Positions 22,965 to 34,069 of a stretch of 64,000 nt of DNA are shown one piece after another. The position numbers and the translations under genes are program-made. Every line of letters starts with the position of its first letter. The first letter of the stretch is position 1. Under the pieces are notes generated by a model. The model saw only the letters and a list, made by a program, of their open reading frames with translations, was not told the DNA's origin and did not search any database. This stretch comes from Ascaphus truei (Eukaryota; Chordata; Amphibia; Anura; Ascaphidae), in contig WSYH01001242.1 in assembly GCA_036426205.1 (NCBI GenBank), positions 62,001 to 126,000 of the forward strand, read 5' to 3'.

Positions 22965-23690
22965 CGAAAAAAGAGAGTGCCCGATCCTAGTGCAATATGT
23001 AAATAATATCATTTAATATACAAATAAAGAGTCAACCATTTAAAACTCACAAACAACATGAATAAAAGAGCATTTTATGAGTAATACTCATGCACCAAAC
23101 ACAGGAACTCTGCTGCTCTGCTCACACGTCTCTCCAATGCACACGATCAGGACACGATCAAAACCCCTCTGAGCCACCGTCCAACAGGAAATCAGGTATC
23201 ATGTCACTTCTCCTAGTGTCCTCTGGAAACAATCCGCATGTGCAATGGGTGCCAGACCGGGTAAACCAAAACAGGAACCGTGAGGAGTAAGCTGTCAGCA
23301 TCAATGTCTTTGAGTCCCAAATGTAGAGATATGGTGTTTGCTTGCTCTCACTAGAAATTCACCCTACTAGTTTCTTCACATCAAGTGAAGGCTGCCAGTA
23401 TCCTGCAATGAGTGCTATTCTTGATTTGAGTATACATTTTTTTAAACATCCATTCATGGTTTTTTATCCACATTGATTTTTTCCAACATTTTTTTTATCA
23501 CAGCCATTTTTTGATCTATATAGACACTAGCATTTTTTTTATTTAGGATATTTACATTTATATGCTCATCATTTTTCATATTTTTAGAGATATCTCTTTG
23601 CTATTGAAATAGAATATAGTTAATCATAATTTCAAGTAATTTCTATATGTTAAATTTGCAAGTGTATATAGATCCCATCAGGCGCAGTCT
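22965..23690. repeat. Hairpin-family 5' portion and unassigned DNA
   Basis: GTGCCCGATCCTAGTGCAA... TTTAAAACTCAC parallels 19145-19215 (CGTCCGATCCTTGTGTAA... CCAACTCAC). No hairpin motif was found here, so the copy is truncated. The remainder to 23690 is T-rich without features. Confidence 0.35.
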
Positions 23691-23697
23691 TTTTGTT

Positions 23698-23698
<1 letters not shown>

Positions 23699-23751
<53 letters not shown>
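23699..23751. repeat. (TA)n microsatellite
   Basis: About 26 uninterrupted TA units. Isoleucine/tyrosine frames across it are artefacts. Confidence 0.95.
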
Positions 23752-23753
<2 letters not shown>

Positions 23754-24677
23754 ACAAGAACAGAATACAGCCCAATCAAACTATCATCATGAACCAATGT
23801 CAAAACCAGAAGAGAGTCCCTATTGAATAATAGGAGACCTCTGTCGGCGGTGCTGGAGGGATATACAAAGTATAAGAACCACAATAAAGAAAAAAAGATC
23901 CCTCACAAAAAGCATTCAGAAATATATGTATAAATGTGAAAAAAATTAGCATTTATTACATCAATTAAATCCAAAACTATAAACAAAGGAAATAACACAC
24001 ATACAGAAAATCAGACATAACTGACTTAAAAAAGCCTACAGTACCTACTGTACTCCTAAATGAATGAGACAAAATGTGAACAGGACTGGTATAATGTGTG
24101 TGTGGAAAGAACCTGGAAAAGCCCTCAATGTAACAAAAAACACACTGGGGACAAAGTACCCAGCGTGATTACAACCGTCCGGTTATGAGAGAGGACAGAA
24201 AATGTATACCAGGTGCCTAACTGCTACGCTGCATAGTTATGACTCTTGATAAGAGCCAAACCCACATCTAATATGTAGGAACACCCTAAGGGACACAGAC
24301 AAACATGCAATCAACAAAGCAAGCATATACAAATACATTCATGACTCAAATGTGCACATATCCTATATCAATAAAGGCTGCAAACATTGCCTGTGGGAAA
24401 GAGGAGAACAAGCTCCAAATAAACCCAAGGATAGAGATAACAAGGCAATTCTTTGAACATGATGGAATCACACTGCTTTGTGGTTCTATAGTATGAACCA
24501 ATATAAAAGATAAATATATCTCAGCCATAGGAGATGCGCAGTATTGAATGAAAGCACAGTCCCAAACGGGGGTCAACCCCAATAGAATGCAGCGTCGTAG
24601 AATCCAACAACCAAAGTCCAAAAGCTATAGCATAAGTCCTGGAGTAATCAGTAGTACGGCATCAAATTAACCCCAAT

Positions 24678-24712
24678 GACCCGTTTTGGCTTACCAGCCT
24701 TCTTCCCTGAGT
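24678..24712 (-). other. Hammerhead-like hairpin motif, degenerate
   Basis: Minus strand: CTCAGGGAAGAAGGCTGGTAAGCC, then AAAACGGGTC. Stem GGCT with partner AGCC is clear; CTGAnGA and GAAAC are both altered. A GACGTCAG element and CCAATC lie downstream on the plus strand, as in other copies. Confidence 0.4.
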
Positions 24713-24877
24713 GGTAGAAGTTCCATACAGGCAGCGCTATCTTTAAAGGGACTCCTTCCAGTGACGTCAGTACCGTGCCAAAAGAGCTCTCCAATCCTGT
24801 GGTAACGCATGTAATTGCGCATGCTCATGGTGTAGGGGCGTGCCTCTAATTTCAATCTAATCGCGCCAAAGAAATAG

Positions 24878-24926
24878 TATATATATAATATATAATTAAT
24901 ATATATATATATCATATATATATATA
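24878..24926. repeat. Imperfect (TA)n tract
   Basis: TA-rich sequence with AATTAA and ATCAT interruptions. Confidence 0.9.
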
Positions 24927-25097
24927 ATTGCAAGAATCAGCACTCCTAGTAAAGATAATTAATAAGGCCTCAGGTGCTGGTCCCTTAAAAATGAATAGAA
25001 AGAATATAAGTTACCATCCGAGGACTGATAAAGTAGAGACAGCACACAGTAGGAAGATGACAAAAGGTTATATTAGCTTGAACAGCATCACAGATAA

Positions 25098-25125
25098 CTG
25101 ACATTTCGACCCCATCGAGACCTCT
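25098..25125 (-). other. Partial hairpin-family motif
   Basis: Minus strand: GAGGTCTCGATGGGGTC then GAAATGTCAG. The GAAA side and a GGTC/GGGTC stem region remain, but no CTGAnGA is present. It directly precedes TATATATGTAACAC. Confidence 0.3.
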
Positions 25126-25132
25126 CTATATA

Positions 25133-26700
25133 TGTAACACGTGTCCCCCCCCCAACCTCACTTAGGGACTTGTGTATGGGAGTGGTTGCATTACCTCGCT
25201 GGTATGGTGCTCTACCTGTTGGTTCACAGGATGTCTGAGTAGTCTGCTTGATGGTATGAGACATGACAGGACTGGCTCGCACAGGACTCTGGGTTCTTCA
25301 CAATGGTGTCAGCGCCTCAAGCAGTGATGGATCCCACAATGTGTAAGTGTCAGCCCCCATCCCTACACCACTACCTCCCTCCAGCCCAGGAATTGACACC
25401 TTAGTCAGAGGTATCTTTGAAGGATCTTTATTACAGGCATTCTTCATCATCCCTGTTAGCAGCATATTCCACTTCACACGTCCCAGGCTTTCTAGACTGT
25501 GCATTCTTTCTTGCTCTGCTCCAGGTGGTCATTAGGCTAGCTTATGAGCAAGCTTACACCGCCATGGGGAAGACTCACAGCTCTCACCTCACTCATTCTC
25601 CTTCACCCTAGCCAGGGCTCACAGAGGGACACGCTCACCCTCCTTACTCAGGGAAGAGCAGGAGCAAGCACACATCCTCTCTATCCAAGGTGGAGAGGAA
25701 GACTCCTTGCTTCCTTCTCTCAAGAGACAAAGACTATCACTAACGTTAGGCTACTGCCCCAGAAACTTCTGGAAGGGGCGGGCTCATCGACAGTACCCAC
25801 CTGCAAAGAGCTGTGCACAGGCAATGATTCACTACAGACCTTCCTTCAGTTTCTGGGGAAGCAGAAGGGGGGGTCAATGGCCCATAGATTAACCTACTAA
25901 TGCCCGGATCTCATATTTGGTAAATAGCACGTGAAACTAGTGCTTAGATTGGTCTTTCAGAAAACAGTGTAGTACCTCTTCCCCCCTGCTACGGAAGATC
26001 TGACCACTGCATGGGTGTTTCCCTGGGTACTGTAGCTCACCTGCTTGTTCAGAGGTCTGAGGTGCTCTGCGGTTGGAGTTTGGGAGCAACAACAGGACAG
26101 GCTTTCTTGTGGTTCTACTTTGAAGTGCCTCCATACCATGAGGATTCTGATGTATACAGGATGGTCTCCACAGATAATAAGCCATTTCAATAATCACACA
26201 GCATAGTTGGTCCAACGGCAGTTTTATTGTACAAAAGCATGATTGTCCTCCAGGCCCGGAGCATGCCCCATGAGCCGCTCCTAATCCCCTTAACCCTCTG
26301 CTAGGGAAAAGGGTTTCACACTGTCCCATAATCAACCATTTCAATTTGGTGGAGAGTCAGCTTTTATACCCGGGGGGAAGGGCTTGTAACCCCACCCCAT
26401 AGCAGGGCAGATCTAGATACTGACAGGCATCACACCATATACTTGTGACCTAGTCAGTACCCTCTCCAGGTATGACACTCCAACTGCCAGTTTAGGCCTG
26501 CCCCTGGATAAGCAACATAGTACCCATCCAGGTGCAACTGCAGGCTAGGTCCTGTGCAGGAGTTTAACCCCAACACTGCCTGTTCCTATCAGGATTATAT
26601 TTTTGAGGCCAGTAGAAGGATATAGCCAGGGGCACTTGGTTTCATCCTCCCTCTGGTGAAAATCCTCTTCACTACCCTGCATGAGTATCATAATTAATCA
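25133..26700 (-). mobile_element. LTR-like sequence, probably two segments
   Basis: TGTAACACGTG follows TATATA, like the start at 22175. Two minus-strand polyadenylation-like signals are visible: AATAAAGATCC (about 25425-25435) and ACAATAAAACTGC (about 26218-26232). AACTTCTGGAAGGGGCGGG matches the LTR-like segment at 22.67 kb. This looks like LTR sequence downstream, on the minus strand, of the reading frame at 26740-27606. Boundaries and identity are uncertain. Confidence 0.35.
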
Positions 26701-26739
26701 ATAATTGTGCCGGCCCACACAATTATAAAACACATAGCA

Positions 26740-27606
26740 TTACAATACATTACAATAACTGGTGGCAAAACTAGTTCCTCTTAGCCAAGAGAGCCTTTTG
26801 ACCGGGTGTAGTAATATTCCTGTTGTAATACCTCCCGACTCATTGTACAGTATATCCCTGCTGTATCTCCCTTTACAATTTGTAGTGCCGTCCCTGCTGC
26901 ATGAAAAGTAGTGATAATTGTCTGGCTTCCGGACATGCTTACCATCCTTATCGGGCACTGTTATGGAGCAGCACTTCTTCTTGCAATACTCACTAACATA
27001 CTCTACCCAGTATAGATGAATATTGCATCCTACCTGCCAGACCTTAACCAGATATTCAGCGCGGCCTACCCTAAATACAGCTGTGGTATTATATTTAGGA
27101 GTCATATACTCAATCACTACCACCCTTACCCACTCATCCTTATGAGCCTCGGCGACTCTCATTAGCTCTTCGGGGAGATAATGTATGTAGGAACCAAATC
27201 CAAAAATTGGTGCTCAGTGAAACAAAGGAACATTTGTTGCAATAAAATCTTGAGTGATAATATTGTCAGGTTTTAGATGAACCTTAGATAAGATGTAGTG
27301 ACACTCAGGACCTGATGCATATAAAACTCTTGAAGGGAATAAATTGTAAGACAGTCCATGTAATGGTCTCAGACTACTGTCTGATAGACTATAATTCTGT
27401 ATAGGTATATCACTAGGATAGTCACCCTGGAGTAGCACCTGTATGAATGTCTCATCCTCCCCAACCATGAAGAGAGAAAAAGGAGTACTCACATGTGTTG
27501 CAGTCCATCTGTTGCGTGCATCACACGAGTCAATGATAGAGAAGTATGTCCATGGGGAGCAAGAGCGGAGCACAACTGCAAAAAACAAGGGGCTACACAC
27601 CAGCAA
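26740..27606 (-). pseudogene. Unidentified cysteine-rich secreted-type protein with one in-frame TGA
   Basis: I do not recognise this family. Frames 27606-27214 and 27162-26740 are in the same phase; only a TGA at 27214-27216 interrupts a frame of 288 codons. The N-terminus MLVCSPLFFAVVLRSC resembles a signal peptide. There are three N-glycosylation sequons (NYS, NTT, NES) and many cysteines, including EYCKKKCCS and CSRDGTTNCKG. There is no obvious transmembrane segment at the C-terminus. LTR-like sequence with a polyadenylation signal follows on the same strand, so a retroviral surface-protein remnant is possible, but this is inference. A strong GTGAGTAC donor-like site (about 27490) offers an alternative exon reading. 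Confidence 0.4.
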
Positions 27607-27714
27607 AAGTAAAGTTAAAAAATACCTTTAATCCATGGTAAACTTGGTGACACGCAAGTAAAAGCACTCACTTTTTGTGAATTTCGTTTAAAGGACAAGT
27701 TTATTCGTTAGCCC

Positions 27715-27866
27715 CGTTCCCAGTAAGTGTGTTAACGTGTAAATTCTGCTACATTGTGTGTATGTCTTTTCCTGAAATAAATTACAATTTATTTTACCTC
27801 CTTGCTTTGCTCAATCATATGATCCTGGTATAAAAAGGTGTTGATAAACCTGGTCTCCCATGACAC
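27715..27866 (+). repeat. LTR-end-like repeat, copy B
   Basis: Partner of 1880-2043: CCCAGTAAGTGTG, AATAAATTACAATTTATTTTAC, ATCCTGGTATAAAA and CTGGTCTCCCATGACA. The AATAAA and the terminal TGACA fit an LTR 3' portion on the plus strand. Confidence 0.45.
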
Positions 27867-27970
27867 TCGGGACCTCTCACACCAGCTGGCATGGAACAGG
27901 TAAGTCCTCCTTGGATTCTCAAGGCTCCGCTGGCTGGCATCGCTGCTCTCTAATAAATGGTGCAGCCATG

Positions 27971-28024
27971 CTTGCAAGCAGATATGCTTTTAAGTAGAAA
28001 TGTTTCAAGTAGAATATGAAGTTT
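27971..28024 (+). repeat. Direct repeat flanking the minisatellite, left copy
   Basis: TTGCAAGCAGATATGC through AGAATATGAAGTT recurs almost exactly at 28741-28793. The two copies bracket the 66-bp array. Confidence 0.85.
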
Positions 28025-28072
28025 AAAAAGGAAGGAAGATTATTGAATCACTCACTCATCTCTTCTCTGCCC

Positions 28073-28550
28073 AGTAAAAACCATATTCCAATTGTCTGCT
28101 ATCCTGATATCCTCCCATGCTGTGTATTTAGTTCTATTTAGGTAAAAACAATTCCAATTGTCTGTCTATCCTGATATCTCCCATGCTGTGTATTTAGTCT
28201 ATTTAGGTAAAACATATTCAATTGTCTGCCTTGCTATACCCCATGCTGTGTATTTAGTTCTTTTAGGTAAAACATATTCCAATTGTCTGTCTATCCTGAT
28301 ATCCTCCCATGCTGTGTATTTAGTTTCTATTTAGGTAAAAATTTCCAAGTGTGTCTATCCTGATATCCTCCATGCTGTGTATTTGAGTTTATTTAGGTAA
28401 AAACATATTCCATTGTCTGTCTATCCTGATATCCTCCATGTGTGTATTAGTTCTATTTAGTAAAACATATTCCAATGTCTGTCTATCCTGATATCATCCA
28501 TGCTGTGTATTAGTTCTATTTAGGTAAAAAATACCAATTGTCTGTCTGTA
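28073..28550 (+). repeat. Minisatellite, unit about 66 bp, about 7.5 copies
   Basis: The unit runs GTAAAACATATTCCAATTG, TCTGTCTATCCTGATATCC, TCCCATGCTGTGTATTTAG, TTCTATTTAG. Units differ mostly by single-base losses (for example CAATTG to CATTG or CAATG, and TATTTAG to TATTAG), either real decay or residual long-read consensus errors. Confidence 0.9.
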
Positions 28551-28740
28551 AATAATCCCCCTACTGTCTTAATTTAATTCAGCTTTCACACTTGTGCAAG
28601 GCAAGGCAAGGCAACACCACCTTAGAAAAACCATTTGCTTTAACTACCCTCCACATGTGAATTAAGTTTGTTGTGCCAACCAGGTGACTTTCTAAAAGAT
28701 ATAAAGTAAACTCCTAACAGCCATTGCTGTACAGCAATGT

Positions 28741-28793
28741 TTGCAAGCAGATATGCTTTTAAGTAGAAATGTTTCAAGTAGAATATGAAGTTA
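28741..28793 (+). repeat. Direct repeat flanking the minisatellite, right copy
   Basis: Matches 27971-28024 nearly base for base. It lies immediately 5' of the L2 LINE. Confidence 0.85.
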
Positions 28794-28824
28794 ATAAAAA
28801 GGAAGTTAAAAAAGAAGTGGAAAA

Positions 28825-30355
28825 GTGGGACATCACATACTGCTTCTGATACCTGCTTTTGATCTACGTTGGAAAGGAGGAAATCATCTAAGACTGCACA
28901 TCCAACTTAACTATTGCTGTGATGCTCCTTTATTTTATATTTGCTGCAACCTCACTTATTTTCAAATTATGCACTTCCTTCCCACCAGTCTCCATGTGTC
29001 TAACTCTTATTCATATACTCCATCTCTCCTTTCTTCCCCACTTCTCAGTTCACAGAACTCCTTTTACACTGCATCCTCTGACACACACACAGCTATATCC
29101 CCTGCCACTAAAACACACCCTACAAATACATCTCTCACACATCCTCTTTCTATCATGCTTCTCCTCCTTGCTTCGGGGATATCTCTCCCATCCTGGTCCC
29201 TGTCTTATTACTACATGCGCTCGTCCTCGCCTGCCAACTGCAACTTCTACTCCTGGGGTCAACCCCCCAACCTCATACCCTCCCCTGCCACCCTCCTCTC
29301 TCTCTCCCCTTTCTCCGTGCCCTTGGAATGCTCGCTCCCTATCTAACAAGTTCCCTCTGGGCATGACTCTTCTCTCGTCTCATCACTCCCTGTATCTTTG
29401 CTATAAACTGAGACAGTAAAAACACCTTACTTATTCCGAGATGATTGTCTTCTTGGATGCGTGGCACGTGACGTAAGGAGTGAGCTAATGCGCACAATCG
29501 GAAACATATGTGCCTCCATATAACATTGCTCTTGCTTCTATAATCACTTTGGATCATGCTAGTTATTAATGTGAGAGAGGCTGCTAGCCGGCGGGACCGG
29601 GGGAGGGGGCGATACAGGAAAGGAGGGCAAGAGGGGGTTGCTAAGCGAGAGAGGGACAGGGGGGTGGAAGGGGGGGTAAGAATAGAGGAAAGGGGGAGGT
29701 GATGGCGGAGAGCGGGATGTGGAGCAATGGAATGAGGGGAATAGGAGAGAGACGGGAGCGCGATATTTAAGATTAAGATACGAGCTAGGTGCTACTCATT
29801 TTCATTTCTTCATAGATTTCCCATGAAAACTGTTTGTTTGGCCATCGTTGGCTCTCGCTTTTTTCATGTGTTAGTGCTCTTCTTATTTGGCTCACTCAGT
29901 ATGCTCTTATATGGAAGCGGGCCCTTCTATGGTGGCCTTCCTTCTCCCACCACTCAGCGCCTGATGCAGGAGTGATTGGGGTAGGTGGTGGGGCTCTGCT
30001 TCCTCTCTCTGCCGGTTACCGAACTGCTTCCTATCCCCCTCTATTGCCTCCCTCCTTTGAGGTTCCACTGTCCAGATTTTCCTCTCTCCCCTGTTCATGT
30101 GGCAGGTCATGTATCGCCCACACCTCTACTCATCCCCTTCTGCCTTTCTCTCTCACTTTGAATCCTGGCTTCTTTATCCTCTCCTCAGATTCCCTGTTTC
30201 TCCTTGGGGACTTCAATTCACCCATGATGAACCCCTCTCTCTTGGCTTCCGCTTTCTTCTCTATACCTCTTTGTTGCCTTCAACATGGACGCAGCAACAG
30301 CACCCACAGGATGGCCACTATGACTGGTTTTCACTAAAAACTTCTCTCTCTTGAT
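28825..30355 (+). pseudogene. L2 N-terminal and endonuclease region, broken
   Basis: The 5' part of the L2 protein. A hydrophobic LLLLAS run leads to GGGGATATCTCTCCC at 29175, where GDISP is followed by a one-base loss that destroys a 2A-like NPGP. Frames 28825-29346 and 28919-29419 are fragments of the original; CPWNARSLSNKF marks the start of the AP endonuclease. After the purine-rich interruption, SAPDAGVIGVGGGALL and LFLLGDFNSPMM (frame 29834-30337) show the rest of the endonuclease, including the GDFN motif that holds catalytic residues. Several frameshifts make it non-functional. Confidence 0.65.
29430..29830 (+). other. Purine/G-rich block within the L2 element
   Basis: About 29580-29760 consists largely of G runs separated by A (GGGGGAGGGGGCG, GGGACAGGGGGGTGG, GGAAGGGGGGG). 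It interrupts the endonuclease coding order. It may be an inserted fragment. Its G-run spacing could permit quadruplex formation on the plus strand. Confidence 0.5.
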
Positions 30356-30732
30356 TCTCCATTTCCCTTTTCCTCTCTCTGACATCACCTCATCTCGATG
30401 CTCTCTATCTCGCTTCTCCCCTTCTCCGCCTCCATCTACCCCCTGGTTCTGCAGAAAACCTGCGCTCTATTCACTTACCTGATTTGAGTCCACGTTACAC
30501 TCCTCCCTCTCCTCTCTAAGCTCTGCTACAGACTGACAAACTGGTCAGGAACTACAACTCTGCCTTGTCCTCCTCTCTTGATACATGCCCCGCTTTCTCT
30601 CTGCCGCACTCGCCACTATGAACCCTAGACCTGGTTAAATTCCCACACGCGCTGCTGCGTTCCTCCACTCGTTCCTCTGAACGCCTCTGGAGGAAGTCTC
30701 ACACTCTCGCAGACTTCCTTCACTACAAATTT

Positions 30733-32555
30733 ATGCTATCCTGTTTCAACTCTGCCCTCTCGCAAGCTAAACAAGCCTACTTTTCTTCACTAATCAACAT
30801 GCACAAGTCTAACCCACGCCGACTGTTCTCTGTCTTTGATACTCTACTCAAACCACCCTCAGCTGCCTCTCCTTCCTCCATCTCCGCTCAGGACTTTGCT
30901 GACTATTTTAAGGAAAAGGTGGAATCCATACGTCAGAACATCCCCTCTGTTTCTTCCTCCCATCCTACACTTCTTCCTAACTCTCCTCCTGCCTTCCTTG
31001 ACTCTTTTTCCACTGTCTCAGAGGAGGATGTGTCGCTGTTGATCGCATCTTCTCCCTCTACCACTTGCCCTCTTGACCCCATTCCCTCCCATCTCCTAAA
31101 ACCTCTAGCTCCTACTATAATCCCTACGCTCACACACATTTTTAACTCCTCTCTCTGCTCTGGAACCTTCCCATCCTCCTTCAAACATGCAACAGTCATA
31201 CCATTACTCAAAAACAGCAAGCTTGACCCTACCTGTCTTTCTAACTATCGGCCTGTCTCCCTCCTGCCTTTTGCCTCTAAACTCCTTGAACGTCTTGTAT
31301 TCGCTCGCTTGCTCCATTTTCTCAACACACATTCTCTCCTAGACCCTCTACAATCTGGCTTCCGTAATGCTCACTCCACGGAAACAGCCCTCACTAAAAT
31401 AACTGACGACCTCCATGCTGCCAAAGACAGAGGTCATTACACTCTGCTCATATTACTCGACCTCTCTGCAGCATTTGACACCGTGGACCACCCTCTTCTC
31501 CTTCACATTCTCCATACTCTTGGCATTCGGAACAAAGCTCTATCCTGGATCTCATTCTACCTCAACCATCGTACTTTCAGTGTCTCTTCTGCTAATACCT
31601 CCTCCTCCTCTATTGATCTCTCTGTGGGGGTACCCCAGGGCTCTGTCCTGGGACCTCTTCTCTTTTCTCTGTATACACTCTCTCTAGGTGACCTAATAAC
31701 ATCTTTTGGGTTTAATTATCACCTCTATGCTGACGACACACAAATATATTTCTCAACACCGACCTTACACCTACTGTACAAACCAAAATTTCTGAATGTC
31801 TCTCTGCTATATCATCCTGGATGGCCCTCCGCCGCCTTAAACTCAACATGGCTAAAACAGAGCTCCTCATACTTCCTCCCAAACCTGGCCCTACTACCTC
31901 CTTCCACATTACTGTTGGAACTACGATCATTCACCCAGTAGCCCAAGCACGCTGCCTTGGGGTCACACTCGACTCCTCTCTCACATTTGCCCCTCACATT
32001 CAAAACATTTCTAAAACCTGTCGCTTTTTCCTCCGAAATATAACAAAGATACGCCCTTTCCTCTGTTGCTCCACTGCTAAAACTCTGACTCAGGCCCTCA
32101 TTCTCTCCCGTCTTGATTAATGTAACCTCCTGCTGTCCGGCCTTCCTGCCTCTCAACTGTCTCCCCTACAATCTATTCTTAACGCTGCTGCCAGAATCAC
32201 TCTACTCTTTCCTAGATCTGTCTCAGCATCTCCCCTCATGAAATCTCTCTCCTGGCTTCCGATCAAATCCCGCATCTCACACTCCATTCTTCTCCTCACT
32301 TTTAAAGCTTTACACTCTTCTGCCCCTCCTTACATCTCAGCCCTAATTTCTCGTTATGCACCATCCAGACTCTTGCGTTCTTCTCAAGGATGTCTTCTTT
32401 CTACCCCCTTTGTATCTAAAGCCCTCTCCCGCCTTAAACCTTTTTCATTGACTGCCCCTCACCTCTGGAATGCCCTTCCCCTCAGTACCTGACTAGCACC
32501 CTCTCTATCCACCTTTAAGACCCACCTTAAGACACACTTGCTTAAAGAAGCATAT
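30733..32555 (+). pseudogene. L2 reverse transcriptase, one long frame then frameshifts
   Basis: Frame 30733-31941 keeps 402 codons with [13 protein letters not shown] (motif A, with the catalytic aspartate in LLDLSAAFD), [16 protein letters not shown] (motif B) and YADDTQIYF (motif C). A small deletion near 31767 shifts the frame; the true continuation is in the 31821-32120 frame ([17 protein letters not shown]). A stop at 32118 ends that frame, and 32238-32492 encodes the C-terminus with FSLTAPHLWNALP. This is the best-preserved enzyme of the window, but it cannot make an intact protein as read. Confidence 0.85.
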
Positions 32556-32849
32556 GAATAGCACTGTGGCTATTCTGAACACATGGCACATAAAGCTTGG
32601 CCCCCTGCAGATGCACTTACCAGAACTCCCTCCTACTGTCTCTGTATGTTCTCCCTACCTACCAATTAGACTGTAAGCTCCTCGGAGCAGGGACTCCTCT
32701 TCCTTAATGTCTAAAGCACTTATTCCCATGATCTGTTATTTATATTATCTGTTATTTATTGGATTACCACATGTATTACTGCTGTGAAGCGCTATGTACA
32801 TTAATGGCGCTATATAAATAAAGACATACAATACAATACAATGGTGAGT

Positions 32850-33282
32850 GCCATTGACTCCGCTCCTAAATCTGGGCTGGGGTTGTAGTATTCCCCACAA
32901 AAGACAATGCGGGAAGCGTCGCGATCAGAGTGGAAGAGATTGTACAGTATTGTCAGGAAGTCTCCACCACTCATTGGAGCTTACGGATCAGTTGGACCCG
33001 TCTCGACACCTCCGACGGGGATAAGGCCAATATAGGCCGGTCACAGGCTGGCAGCCATGGTTGCAAATAGGCCACATCGCACTGTAGGCAATGGGCGTCA
33101 TCTCCTTTCTCGCCTCCCGGGCAACCGCAAATCAGGCACACATAGGGCAGGAATTTCTCCTCTCTGTCCCGCATCATTAGAATGCCTCCAGGCAGCGCAT
33201 ATCGCTGGAATAGAAGCTTATCCATAGTAGGGTTGATAGAGATAGATAGTTCAATGGTAAACCTTTCGACACTGAGCAACAC
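32850..33282 (-). pseudogene. Unidentified protein fragment with a zinc-ribbon-like CxxC pair
   Basis: Minus-strand frame 33282-32971 (103 codons) contains PYVCLICGCPGGEKGDD then AHCLQCDV, two CxxC knuckles about 14 residues apart that could bind zinc. A different frame continues FLTILYNLFHSDRDASRI and GEYYNPSPDLGAESM toward 32850, which implies one frameshift near 32965. Composition and continuity look like real coding sequence and not chance. I do not recognise the family; viral or transposon origin is possible. It abuts the 3' end of the L2, so the L2 may have inserted into it. Confidence 0.4.
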
Positions 33283-33564
33283 GTGCGCCTGAGCTTGGAC
33301 GACTTTGTATCCAGTTCCTCTTGTTATTTGACGGGAACCACGATCAGAATCAAGGATCCTCCTCAGGGACCATGAACTCTCCTCCTTTAATGCCTGCTAT
33401 GAGTTCCATCTTGGGGGGGGTGCTATTTTTTAAATGCCAGCTGGCATGTTTCACAGGTACTTTCTTCCTCCCCAACTGCAAGCGGATATTTCCAAATGGC
33501 AGGGGGCGGGGCTATCTTTCACGCCAGGTCCCCAGTTGAGCACCCTATCCCACTCGCGGATCTT

Positions 33565-33899
33565 CAGGTGCGCCGACGAGTATTCTAAAACTTGCCTTAA
33601 ACTTGCCTTGGAAAATCTTGGCTATCACAACAAGATCCAGGTACATGCTGGGTACATGCTGCAAACATTTCAGTGACATTTCTGCAGAGACTAATGGCCT
33701 ACCGGATTAACACAGCAGGGGTCCCTGGCAGTCCCAGGAACGCCCGCTGTTAATCCGATGGGCCATTAGTCTGTCTGCAGAAATGTCACTGAAATGGTGC
33801 AGCATGTACAAAGCATGTACCAAGGATGTACCCAGAATGTACCTGGGTCTTATTGGTGATTGCCCCAGATTTGTTTTAGAATACTCGTCGGCACTACAG
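33565..33899. mobile_element. Mariner-like MITE, diverged
   Basis: The ends share GCCGACGAGTATTCTAAAAC in inverted orientation. TA follows the right end (33900-33901). The interior is palindromic around 33735 (TTAACAGC / GCTGTTAA, with GGCAGTCCC) and resembles the MITE at 50282-50637. No coding sequence. Confidence 0.7.
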
Positions 33900-34069
33900 T
33901 AGCTCATAGTAGTTTAGCACACTACAGTCCCATGAGGGGGGTGCTATCTTTCAAGTCACAGCCACCTGTGGCATGTGCTGTAGCATACCCTCGGCTGAAA
34001 TGGTGGTGTTCAGGCACCTTTCAACCCTGTAAAGTAGCACCCAACATATATTGTATTGATGTTTATTAA

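Larger units (their letters stand above)
28825..32845 (+). mobile_element. L2-type LINE, nearly full length
   Basis: It contains a leader with a 2A-like remnant, endonuclease pieces, a long RT frame and the L2-like tail GGCGCTATATAAATAAAG plus ACATACAATACAATACAATG. It is about 4 kb. A purine-rich block (about 29430-29830) interrupts the N-terminal part. The 5' boundary is approximate. The copy at 12740-14833 is a truncated sister. Confidence 0.85.

Noticed and set aside
27214..27216. In-frame TGA as a selenocysteine codon
   Set aside because: I see no SECIS-like element and no selenoprotein motif around it. A simple nonsense mutation is more likely.
28073..28550. CRISPR array or clustered tRNA-like repeats
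   Set aside because: Head-to-tail 66-bp minisatellite without spacers; no cloverleaf.
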